From positions 124,001 to 188,000 of the forward strand of contig CAIVDV010000009.1 of assembly GCA_903904755.1 (NCBI GenBank): a stretch of 64,000 bases of DNA, in the 5' to 3' direction. Numbering within the stretch: the stretch's first letter is position 1; every line of letters begins with the position of its first letter. Shown here piece by piece: positions 57,222 to 64,000 of the stretch. Both the position numbers and the translations under genes were made by a program. The notes beneath the pieces were generated by a model. It had not been told where the DNA came from. It was given only the letters and a program-made list of their open reading frames with translations, and ran no database searches. Source of the DNA: an uncultured Acidobacteriaceae bacterium (GTDB lineage Bacteria > Acidobacteriota > Terriglobia > Terriglobales > Acidobacteriaceae).

Positions 57222-58412
57222 ATGAGCCTGACACAACATGATTCCTCGTGGCGAGGCGTGAGCGCAAGGGTCATCCCCTATGTCTTCTTCTCCTTCCTCT
57301 GCTACCTCACCATCGGGGTTCAGCTCGCCATCCTGCCCAGCTTCGTGCATCTCCGTCTGGGATACAGCACCGTCCTTGCCGGCCTCGTCATCAGCGCGGA
57401 GTACGTGGCGACAGTGCTGAGCCGTCCATGGTCCGGCTGGGTCGTGGACCGGCTTGGCGCGAAAAAAGGCGTGGTCTACGGCCTCGCGATGACGGGGGCA
57501 AGCGGCGTGCTCACCCTGGCAGCGGCCTTTCTGGTGCATACACCGTGGCTGGGGCTGGCGGTGCTGTTGGCCGGTCGGCTGATGCTTGGCGGGGCAGAGA
57601 GCCTGGTAACGACGGGCGCCACGATTTGGGGAATTGTGACCGTGGGCGCGGAAAATACGGCCACCGTAATCAGTTGGAACGGAATAAGCACCTATGGCGG
57701 GCTGGCAGTGGGTGCTCCCCTCGGGGTAGCGCTGGAAAGCGGGCTGGGCTTTTGGGCTATTGGCGTGTTTGTGATTGCGCTGGGCTTTGGCGCGCTGGCA
57801 ATGGCGTTGCGGCGATCCCCGGTGCCCGTGGTTCACGGGGAAAAGCAGCCCTTCCATCACGTGCTGGGGCGGGTGGCTCCGTTCGGGGTTGGGCTGGCAC
57901 TGGGCAGCGTGGGCTTTGGCGTGCTGGCCACGTTTATCACGCTGGACTTTGCCAGCCGGCATTGGACAGGCGCGGCCTTTGCCTTGTCCGCCTTTGGTGG
58001 CAGCTTTGTGTGCGCCCGGCTGGTATTTTCCAGGCTCATTAACCGTGTCGGCGGCTTCCGCGTGGGCATGGCCTGCTTTGCCGTCGAGAGCCTTGGGCTG
58101 GCAACACTGTGGCTCGCACACGCGCGGCCAGTGGCCTTTCTGGGGGCAGCGCTCACAGGCTTCGGCTTCTCGTTGGTCTTTCCCTCGCTCGGGGTAGAGG
58201 CGGTGAGGCCGGTGGCCCCGCAGGACCGCGGCACAGCCCTCGGCGCCTATGGCGTGTTTATGGATTTCTCGCTGATGGCCGTCGGGCCGGGCGCCGGGGC
58301 GGTAATCGCCGGGTATGGGTATCCGGCTATCTATCTGTGCGCCCTGGTGAGCGTGCTGGCAGCGCTGGGATTGACCGGGATACTGGCAGCGCGTGCGGGC
58401 CGTTCAGGGTAG
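57222..58412 (+). CDS. MFS transporter (YfcJ/YhhS-like)
   Basis: 396 residues, 12 predicted spans. SPYVFF-like opening, then RPWSGWVVDRLGAKKGVVYG (MFS motif D-R-x-G-x-x-x in loop 2-3), GRLMLGGAESLVTTGATIWG, WNGISTYGGLAVGAPLGVAL and RGTALGAYGVFMDFSLMAVG. This matches the small sugar/drug efflux group that includes E. coli YhhS and YfcJ. Substrate unknown. ATG 57222 starts 137 bases from mtaB in divergent orientation, and a bidirectional terminator follows. Confidence 0.93.
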   Translation: MSLTQHDSSWRGVSARVIPYVFFSFLCYLTIGVQLAILPSFVHLRLGYSTVLAGLVISAEYVATVLSRPWSGWVVDRLGAKKGVVYGLAMTGASGVLTLAAAFLVHTPWLGLAVLLAGRLMLGGAESLVTTGATIWGIVTVGAENTATVISWNGISTYGGLAVGAPLGVALESGLGFWAIGVFVIALGFGALAMALRRSPVPVVHGEKQPFHHVLGRVAPFGVGLALGSVGFGVLATFITLDFASRHWTGAAFALSAFGGSFVCARLVFSRLINRVGGFRVGMACFAVESLGLATLWLAHARPVAFLGAALTGFGFSLVFPSLGVEAVRPVAPQDRGTALGAYGVFMDFSLMAVGPGAGAVIAGYGYPAIYLCALVSVLAALGLTGILAARAGRSG

Positions 58413-58466
58413 GAATGAGCAGCAAACCTGATAGTGTTTGGGAGACATCTATGCAGTCCGAGCAGC

Positions 58467-58494
58467 AAAAGGCCACCCTCACAGGTGGCCTTTT
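58467..58494. terminator. Bidirectional terminator between MFS and rpsA genes
   Basis: Perfect 11-base stem AAAAGGCCACC / GGTGGCCTTTT with loop CTCACA. T tract on the plus strand for the MFS gene and on the minus strand for rpsA. Confidence 0.92.
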
Positions 58495-58526
58495 GGGTTT
58501 GTTGCGGCTGCTAGAGAGCAAGCGGG

Positions 58527-60575
58527 TTAGCGCTTGAACTTGTCCCAGTTGACCAGGTCGCCAAGCGTCGTGGTGGAGGAGGACGAAGAGGAGGAGCTGG
58601 GAGCCTTGTAGCTCTCGACCTCGGAACGGCTGGCTTCCTCGCCTACGGCGCGGATGCTGAGACCGACCTTCTTTTCTTCCACGTTCATCTTGATGATCTT
58701 GAAGTCGTGCTCCTGGCCTTGCTCAAGGGTCAGCGTCTGGCCGTGTGCATCGACCGCTTCGGAGACATGGCAGAGGCCTTCGACGCCCTCAGCCACTTCA
58801 ACGAATGCGCCGAACTGGGCAGTACGCAGAACCTTGCCGTGAACCACATCGCCCACGCGGTGCTGGGTGAAGAAGGTCTCCCACACATCAGGCTGAAGCT
58901 GCTTGACGCCGAGCGAGAGGCGGCGGTTTTCCGGCTCCACGCCCAGAACAACAGCCTTCACCTTTTCGCCCTTCTTCAGCACTTCAGAAGGATGCTTGAC
59001 GCGCTTGGTCCAGCTCAGGTTGGAAACGTGAACCAGGCCGTCGATACCGTCTTCGATCTCGATGAAAGCACCGAAGTCGGTCAGGTTGCGAACGCGACCC
59101 TCGACGATGGCACCGGTCGGGTAACGATCCGACAGGTTCTCCCAGGGGTTTTCCTGGAGCTGCTTCATACCGAGCGAAATGCGCCGGTCGCTGGGATTGA
59201 CGCTGATGACCACGGTCTCGACTTCGTCGCCGGGCTTGACCAGCTTCGAGGGATGCTTCATCCGCTTGGACCAGGTCATTTCGCTCACGTGGACCAGGCC
59301 TTCAATGCCCTGCTCGAGCTCGACGAACGCGCCATAGTCGGTAACGGAGAGGATGCGGCCCTGGACGTGCGCACCGATAGGGTAGCGCTCCACGGCATCA
59401 AGCCACGGATCCGGGGTGAGCTGCTTGAAGCCGAGGGATACACGCTGCTTATCCTTGTCGAACTTGAGCACCTTAACCTGGATTTCGTCAGCGACGTTGA
59501 CCAGATCGCGGGGGTGCGTCAGACGGCCCCAGCTCATGTCGGTGATATGCAGCAGGCCATCGATGCCGCCCAGGTCAACGAACGCACCGTAATCGGTCAG
59601 GTTCTTGACGGTGCCGGTAAGGATGGCGCCCTCTTCAAGGTGCTCCAGCGTGAGCGAACGCTTGGCGTTCTGCTCTTCTTCGAGGATTTCCTTGCGGCTG
59701 ACAACAACGTTGCCACGCTTCTTGTTGAGCTTGATAACGCGAACTTCAATCTGGGTTCCGAGATAGCCGTCCAGGTTGCGAACGGGGCGGACCTCCAGTT
59801 GGGAGCCGGGCAGGAATGCCTTGAGGCCGATGTCAACCGTCAGACCACCCTTGACGCGGCTGATCACGGTCCCGATCACCGGGGTCTTCTCGTTGGCAGC
59901 CTTCTCGATGACATCCCACACGCGCAAGCGCTGGGCCTTCTCGTAGCTCACCAGGTAGCCACCCTCGGGCTCTTCACGCTCGATGACAACATCAATGCTG
60001 TCGCCGGCGTTGAACTTGGAGACGCCCGTGTGGTCAGTAATCTGCTCAATAGGCAGAAGACCTTCCGACTTGAGACCCACGTCGATGACCGCGTGCTTTT
60101 CGGTCAACTTCAGAACCGTGCCGGTGACAATGGAGTCACCATAAGCCTCGACGGCGGCGGCTTCAGCGGCCTGCTCGCGCTCAAAGGCTTCCAGTTGCGC
60201 CGAGAAGTCCTCGAAGAGATCAGCATCGTGATCAACTTCATGTGCTTCTTCGGCGGCCGGGGCAGCGGCTTCGATGACCGGTGCTGGGGCTTCCACAACG
60301 GTTTCGGCGACGGGCGCCGGAGCCGGGGTCTCTTCCACAACGGGGGCAACGGTTTCGGTGGTTTCCGCGACTTCGGCGACTGCTGTGGGTTCAGCAACTT
60401 CGACGACAGCGACGGGTTCCGCGACTTCAACCTCAGTTGCAACTTCAGCAACTTCGGGGGTAGCGGCGGATTCGAGCGACGGCGTAGGATTCTCCGTCAC
60501 TGATTCAAGTTCAGTGGTTTCAAGTTCAGTGTTCAGGGGTGTGCTCTCGGTTTCAAGATTGAGGACGTCTGCCAT
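58527..60575 (-). CDS. rpsA: 30S ribosomal protein S1 with long acidic N-terminal extension
   Basis: 682 residues from ATG 60575; typical S1 is about 560. Six S1 domains begin near residues 150 (SIVTGTVLKLTEKHAVIDVG), 235 (VIGTVISRVKGGLTVDIGLK), 325 (ILTGTVKNLTDYGAFVDLGG), 410, 500 and 585 (VVHGKVLRTAQFGAFVEVAE). Before them lie about 140 residues almost wholly Glu, Val, Ala, Pro, Thr, an acidic disordered arm. The C-terminus has a Ser run. S1 brings mRNA to the ribosome and can repress its own message. A consensus promoter about 280 bases upstream gives a long leader. Confidence 0.97.
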   Translation of the reverse strand: MADVLNLETESTPLNTELETTELESVTENPTPSLESAATPEVAEVATEVEVAEPVAVVEVAEPTAVAEVAETTETVAPVVEETPAPAPVAETVVEAPAPVIEAAAPAAEEAHEVDHDADLFEDFSAQLEAFEREQAAEAAAVEAYGDSIVTGTVLKLTEKHAVIDVGLKSEGLLPIEQITDHTGVSKFNAGDSIDVVIEREEPEGGYLVSYEKAQRLRVWDVIEKAANEKTPVIGTVISRVKGGLTVDIGLKAFLPGSQLEVRPVRNLDGYLGTQIEVRVIKLNKKRGNVVVSRKEILEEEQNAKRSLTLEHLEEGAILTGTVKNLTDYGAFVDLGGIDGLLHITDMSWGRLTHPRDLVNVADEIQVKVLKFDKDKQRVSLGFKQLTPDPWLDAVERYPIGAHVQGRILSVTDYGAFVELEQGIEGLVHVSEMTWSKRMKHPSKLVKPGDEVETVVISVNPSDRRISLGMKQLQENPWENLSDRYPTGAIVEGRVRNLTDFGAFIEIEDGIDGLVHVSNLSWTKRVKHPSEVLKKGEKVKAVVLGVEPENRRLSLGVKQLQPDVWETFFTQHRVGDVVHGKVLRTAQFGAFVEVAEGVEGLCHVSEAVDAHGQTLTLEQGQEHDFKIIKMNVEEKKVGLSIRAVGEEASRSEVESYKAPSSSSSSSSTTTLGDLVNWDKFKR

Positions 60576-60854
60576 GACTGCCAGCTCCGGGATTCCAAAG
60601 TCGCCACAGGGTGCGTGAATTTCCTGCCGCGTTCGATGCCTCACGCGTGAGCTTTTCAGTCACAGAGGCACAGCAACCGTCGCCCGTAATTTCCCATCAC
60701 AATTGTCACGAAATGATCGGGGATGTGTCGCGCATCCAGCGGGACTTACGTCGCGGAGTGCATCACAAACCCTTGAAATCTCTGGACAAGAAGCAAAGGG
60801 CCTTTGGGTCGGCCGTACCCGAATGCCGGAATCTAGGCACAAGGATATGCCTAG

Positions 60855-60884
60855 AGTATAGCTGCGCTGGAAAAGGAGAGTCAA
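60855..60884 (-). promoter_or_regulatory. Consensus sigma-70 promoter of rpsA
   Basis: On the minus strand TTGACT (60884-60879), an 18-base spacer, then TATACT (60860-60855). Transcription should start near 60848, leaving a leader of about 270 bases before the rpsA ATG. Confidence 0.8.
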
Positions 60885-61025
60885 TGAAACTGGCGGGTCC
60901 GGCCTGATTTCACGCGGATATTCACACAGGTATGCTGCGATATTGGTGCAGTGCCGGTTGGATTCGGGAGCGAGTACCAGAATGTGGTTTTTCGGGCAAA
61001 GGTGAGCCGAGCAAGGCAGGCCCCG

Positions 61026-61031
61026 TATACT
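61026..61031 (+). promoter_or_regulatory. -10 element immediately before the HIT gene
   Basis: TATACT ends seven bases before the ATG at 61039, so transcription would begin at or next to the start codon (leaderless). The -35 is weak (GTGAGC with an 18-base spacer). Confidence 0.45.
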
Positions 61032-61038
61032 CGCTGGG

Positions 61039-61611
61039 ATGGATCACCTGTGGACTCCCTGGCGATATAAGTACGTGACCACGGCCGATACGGCACTGCG
61101 GGCCGGAGTGCCGACAAAGCTCAATGCCTGGCCCGGCGAGACCGGCTGCGTCTTCTGCAACCTGATTGCCGCCGTGGACCACGCAATTGCCGGCGGCATG
61201 GATCCGGCCGAGGCCGAAAGCGCAGCCTACGTGGTACACCGCGGCAAGAGCTGCTTTGTCTGCCTCAACGCCTATCCCTATACATCAGGGCACGTCATGG
61301 TTATTCCCTACGCGCATGAGGCGAGCCTGGCCGCGCTCCCGCAGGAAACCGCCCATGAACTGATGGACCTCGGGCAACAGACCGAGCGGGTGATCATCGC
61401 GCTCTACCGGCCGCACGGGGTGAACCTCGGCATGAATCTGGGCCAGGCCGCCGGAGCCGGCGTAGCCGGTCACCTGCACCTCCACGTGCTGCCGCGATGG
61501 GTCGGGGATACCAACTTCATGACTACAATTGCCGAAACCCGCGTCCTGCCGGAAGACCTGGATACCACCTGCCGCCGCTTTCGGGAAGGGTTTCCGAAGC
61601 TGCGGGGCTAG
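61039..61611 (+). CDS. HIT domain nucleotide hydrolase/transferase
   Basis: 190 residues. The HIT motif HLHLHVLPRW (H-x-H-x-H) follows NLGMNLGQAAGAGVAGHLHL; the N-terminal part has WTPWRYKYV, CVFCN (a zinc-type CxxC), and ESAAYVVHRGKSCFVCLNAY. The WxPWR opening and CxxC identify the Ap4A-phosphorylase-like HIT subgroup common in actinobacteria and acidobacteria, which act on dinucleoside polyphosphates or adenylylated substrates. Its last four bases overlap the end of rmuC in the opposite direction. Confidence 0.93.
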   Translation: MDHLWTPWRYKYVTTADTALRAGVPTKLNAWPGETGCVFCNLIAAVDHAIAGGMDPAEAESAAYVVHRGKSCFVCLNAYPYTSGHVMVIPYAHEASLAALPQETAHELMDLGQQTERVIIALYRPHGVNLGMNLGQAAGAGVAGHLHLHVLPRWVGDTNFMTTIAETRVLPEDLDTTCRRFREGFPKLRG

Positions 61612-63131
61612 TCAGGCCGGCTGTCCTCGGCTTCGGCCGCCAAAGCCAGCAGCGGTTGGTCCACGCCCGCAGTTTCCAGCAGCTTGGGCGATACCTGCTT
61701 GCTGGTCCGAATTCCCAGCTGCTTGAGCATCTCGGTCTGCCGCACCAGGTTGCCTGGCCCTTCTGACAGCTTGCCCATGGCGTTCTGGTAGCTCTGATCG
61801 GCGCTGCGCAGGTTCTTTCCCACCGCCTGCAGATCATCCACGAATCCGACAAACTTCTCATACAGCTTGGTGCCGCGGTCGACGATGTCGGCGACGCTTT
61901 TGGCCTGCTGCTCCTGCTGCCACAGGTTGTCAACGATGCGGATGACGAACAGAAGCGTGGTGGGCCCGACAAGCAGGATGTTCTGCTGGTAGGCATCGCG
62001 CCACAGTTCGCCGCCCTCCTGGATGGCGAGCAGGAAGGCCGGCTCGACGGGGATGAACATCACAACGAAATCGGGCGACTCAATCCCGGAGAGCTTGTGG
62101 TACTTGCGGCGCGAGAGGCCGTCGAGATGAGCGCGAACGCTGGCCAGGTGCTGCTTGAGGGCGGCTTTGCGCTGCTCGTCGGTTTCGGCATTGGCGTAAT
62201 CGGTATAGGCGACCAGCGAGACCTTGGAGTCAATGACGAGATGCCGGCCGCCAGGCAGTGCGACGATGACGTCAGTGCGGGCTGCCTTGCCTCGGGTGCC
62301 ATCTTCAATCGTCTCGGCGGTAAAGGTCTCCTGGAAGCTGAACTGCTGGCCCTCGCGGAGACCGGCTTTTTCGAGCAGGTCGCGGAGGATGAACTCGCCC
62401 CAGTCTCCCTGCGCTTTGGACGATCCGCGAAGGGCGGTGGAAAGATTGCGTGCCTCGGTCGCCAGTTGCTGGTTCAGGTTGCTCAGGGTGCCGACCAGTG
62501 TTTCCAGCCGGGTGACGCCGGTTTGGGAGTCCACATGGGTCTTCTCAACCCTCTCCCGGAAGTCCTTCAGCTGCGTCTTGAGCGGATCCAGCAGATTGCC
62601 CAGCTCTTTCTGGTTCGCTTCCGAAAAGGACTTTGCTTTGTCATCGAGAATCTTCCCGGCGAGAGCCTCGAACTGGTTGGCCAGCGTTTGCTTGGCCGCT
62701 TCCAGCAGGGCGAGCTTTTCGGCCAGGTTCTTGCGCTCGTTGGCGAGTGCCTCTTCAAGCTGGGTGATGCGCGATGCCTGGCGACTTTGGAGTTCGGCTG
62801 CAACCAGCAGTTGCTGGCGGGCCGTGTCGCGCTCCTGAGTGAATTCCGCTATGGCGATGCCGCGCTGCTCGGCGAGTGTGGTCGCGGCAGCGAGATGCCC
62901 GGGAAGCGCAGCGCTGGCCTCAAGACTCGCACGAAGGCGGCCAGCCTCTGCCTGCGCACCGCCGAGCTGGGCGTTGAGATTGGCCTCTGCCTGCTCACGA
63001 AGAAGCCGGGCGCTTTCCAGGGCGGCGGCAGACTCGCGGCGAGCCTGGGCGGCCGAGATCCGCATGCCGATGACGAGACCGGCAATCAGAGCGATGACGA
63101 CACCAGTGAGCAAGATAAGCGAGCTTTCCAC
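61608..63131 (-). CDS. rmuC: DNA recombination protein RmuC homologue
   Basis: 507 residues from GTG 63131, with GGAGG eight bases before; TTG 63134 is the alternative. N-terminal TM anchor (about 5-23), a long coiled coil (about 25-200: Ala/Glu/Gln/Leu-rich), then the RmuC nuclease-like domain: SSKAQGDWGEFILRDLLEKA, TDVIVALPGGRHLVIDSKVS (PD-(D/E)XK-like D..K), KYHKLSGIESPDFVVMFIPV and QNILLVGPTTLLFVIRIVDN. In E. coli it limits inversion at short inverted repeats. Convergent with the HIT gene, overlapping by four bases. Confidence 0.95.
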   Translation of the reverse strand: MESSLILLTGVVIALIAGLVIGMRISAAQARRESAAALESARLLREQAEANLNAQLGGAQAEAGRLRASLEASAALPGHLAAATTLAEQRGIAIAEFTQERDTARQQLLVAAELQSRQASRITQLEEALANERKNLAEKLALLEAAKQTLANQFEALAGKILDDKAKSFSEANQKELGNLLDPLKTQLKDFRERVEKTHVDSQTGVTRLETLVGTLSNLNQQLATEARNLSTALRGSSKAQGDWGEFILRDLLEKAGLREGQQFSFQETFTAETIEDGTRGKAARTDVIVALPGGRHLVIDSKVSLVAYTDYANAETDEQRKAALKQHLASVRAHLDGLSRRKYHKLSGIESPDFVVMFIPVEPAFLLAIQEGGELWRDAYQQNILLVGPTTLLFVIRIVDNLWQQEQQAKSVADIVDRGTKLYEKFVGFVDDLQAVGKNLRSADQSYQNAMGKLSEGPGNLVRQTEMLKQLGIRTSKQVSPKLLETAGVDQPLLALAAEAEDSRPD

Positions 63132-63134
63132 CAA

Positions 63135-63434
63135 CGACGCCTCCGCGCATTTTCGCCAATTCTACGCCTTGGGCCTGTCGAAAACCCGAACGCACGGGAA
63201 TTTTCGGGACGAATCCGAGCCGGAAGCTCGATGGTGGTCCAGCGGGTTCCAGATGGTAGGAAGTCGCTTTACAGAGGCCAGTGTGGGCCAATAGACTTGG
63301 AGATTCAGGGGCGCACGGAAAAGTGTGTCCGCATGGGGCTGTTCGCGAAGACCGGCAAATGTGGTAGCCTGCGAAGCGAAGTTGTCCCATGAATTGAATT
63401 TCAGGAATCTAGAGAAAGTTTTGAGGAGAATCCA
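63135..63434. other. Intergenic stretch before acpP, no gene recognised
   Basis: 300 bases between rmuC and acpP, containing the acpP ribosome site GAGGAG (63422-63427) and presumably its promoter. TTGTCC near 63383 is a possible -35 but its -10 partner is poor. No open frame with coding character. Confidence 0.5.
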
Positions 63435-63677
63435 ATGGCCGTCGAAGAGAAAGTGAAGCAAATTATCGTCGAGCAGCTGCAGGTGGATGAGGCCGAAGTG
63501 ACCCCCAGCGCAAGCTTCCAGGAAGACCTGGGCGCCGACTCGCTGGACGTGGTTGAGTTGGTGATGCAGTTTGAAGAGGCTTTTGACCTGGAAATTCCCG
63601 ACGAAGACGCCGAGAAGATCAAGACGGTCAAGGACGCTGTCGAGTACATCGAAAAGAACGCCAAGGCGGGCAAGTAA
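63435..63677 (+). CDS. acpP: Acyl carrier protein
   Basis: 80 residues, acidic. The phosphopantetheine site is Ser36 in [20 protein letters not shown], preceded by VTPSASFQE and followed by [20 protein letters not shown]. Carries growing acyl chains in type II fatty acid synthesis. GAGGAG seven bases before the ATG. The fabF start comes three bases after its stop, the common acpP-fabF arrangement. Confidence 0.99.
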   Translation: MAVEEKVKQIIVEQLQVDEAEVTPSASFQEDLGADSLDVVELVMQFEEAFDLEIPDEDAEKIKTVKDAVEYIEKNAKAGK

Positions 63678-63680
63678 GCC

Positions 63681-64000
63681 GTGCGCCGTCGCGTAGTCAT
63701 TACCGGCCTGGGGCTTATCTGTGGCGTGGGCAACACGACGCAGGAGGTCTGGGACCAGTTGTGTGCCGGAGTGAGTGGTGTTGGGTCCATTACGGGCTTT
63801 GACACCACGGACTACCCGGTGACCTTTGCCGCCGAGGTGAAAAACTTCGACGTGCTGCAGTTTATCGACAAGAAAGAGTCGCGTAAGATGGGGCGGTTTA
63901 TCCACCTCGCCATCGCGGCGACTCAGGAAGCGATGCAGCAGTCGGGTTTGGTCATCACACCAGAGATTGAGGAGCGCGTCGGCGTCTTCATCGGCTCCGG
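63681..64000 (+). CDS. fabF: Beta-ketoacyl-ACP synthase II, N-terminal part
   Basis: About 106 residues are visible from GTG 63681; the gene runs off the right edge. The N-terminus RRRVVITGLGLICGVGNTTQ, VWDQLCAGVSGVGSITGFDT, then FIDKKESRKMGRFIHLAIAA and ERVGVFIGS is canonical for KAS II, which elongates acyl-ACP with malonyl-ACP. The catalytic Cys and His lie outside the window. Three bases separate it from acpP, so the two are cotranscribed. Confidence 0.95.
   Translation, partial: MRRRVVITGLGLICGVGNTTQEVWDQLCAGVSGVGSITGFDTTDYPVTFAAEVKNFDVLQFIDKKESRKMGRFIHLAIAATQEAMQQSGLVITPEIEERVGVFIGS

Larger units (their letters stand above)
60576..61038. other. Divergent intergenic region of rpsA and the HIT gene
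   Basis: 463 bases without a gene. It contains the rpsA promoter at 60855-60884 and its roughly 270-base leader, and TATACT at 61026-61031 just before the HIT gene. The leader half has several inverted repeats that may fold, but no known riboswitch was recognised. Confidence 0.6.

Noticed and set aside
58707-60503. 598-residue open frame antisense to rpsA
   Set aside because: It is the complementary shadow of the six S1 domains; its repeats mirror S1 codons and it has no ribosome site or family match.

Overview
The window reads as a chromosomal segment of a soil-type acidobacterium (class Terriglobia, formerly Acidobacteriaceae-like). The evidence is high G+C, an Acidobacteria-type VWFA-related secreted protein, a DUF5916 outer-membrane-type protein, a sortilin-like repeat protein with TIG domains, a two-haem reaction-centre-type cytochrome c, and the mix of housekeeping genes. 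Nothing indicates a plasmid or prophage. I saw no rRNA, tRNA or CRISPR array.

Layout. 0-1.8 kb: end of an RND efflux adaptor and its outer-membrane factor. 1.8-4.5 kb: polysaccharide deacetylase facing the panB-panC pantothenate operon. 4.5-9.8 kb: cytochrome c, bcp-mpg, a secreted repeat protein, hemL and a DCC-type thiol protein. 9.9-14 kb: purM-purN, a PhzS-like flavin monooxygenase coupled to a DUF3237 gene, and a small orphan gene. 14-21.3 kb: HtrA-type protease, secreted glycoside hydrolase, giant BNR/TIG protein. 21.5-23.1 kb: folD-coaE. 23.3-28.9 kb: two tandem seven-TM SpoIIE-type phosphatases with a sugar-binding-like extracellular domain, then an XRE regulator (palindromic operator) and two paralogous membrane proteins. 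29-30.5 kb: tyrS followed by a toxin-binding-domain-only ParS-like gene. 30.7-40.3 kb: WXXGXW-repeat lipoprotein, MFS carrier, VWA protein, rluD-lgt, DUF4870 protein, S10 peptidase, zapA and a ZapB-like coiled-coil gene. 40.4-44.2 kb: pheS and pheT, separated by a 484-bp element with 39-bp inverted repeats carrying a four-helix-bundle gene. 44.3-46 kb: a DpnI-family methyl-directed restriction endonuclease, three small orphan genes and REP-like hairpins. 46.3-53.4 kb: rplT, rpmI and infC, the usual infC-rpmI-rplT operon broken by DUF429, DUF5916 and S9 peptidase genes; infC appears to start at AUA. 53.6-58.4 kb: Rrf2 regulator divergent from an NAD(P)-binding reductase, dienelactone hydrolase, mtaB, MFS carrier. 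58.5-64 kb: rpsA with a promoter and long leader, HIT protein, rmuC, acpP and the start of fabF.

Functionally, the housekeeping genes cover CoA/pantothenate (panB, panC, coaE), one-carbon and purine synthesis (folD, purM, purN), tetrapyrrole entry (hemL), translation (tyrS, pheS, pheT, infC, rpmI, rplT, rpsA, rluD, mtaB), division (zapA) and fatty acid synthesis (acpP, fabF). The parts most worth attention are the inverted-repeat cassette inside pheST, the DpnI/orphan cluster beside it, the phosphatase-regulator-membrane cassette at 23-29 kb, the AUA start of infC, and the OB-domain-less PheT.
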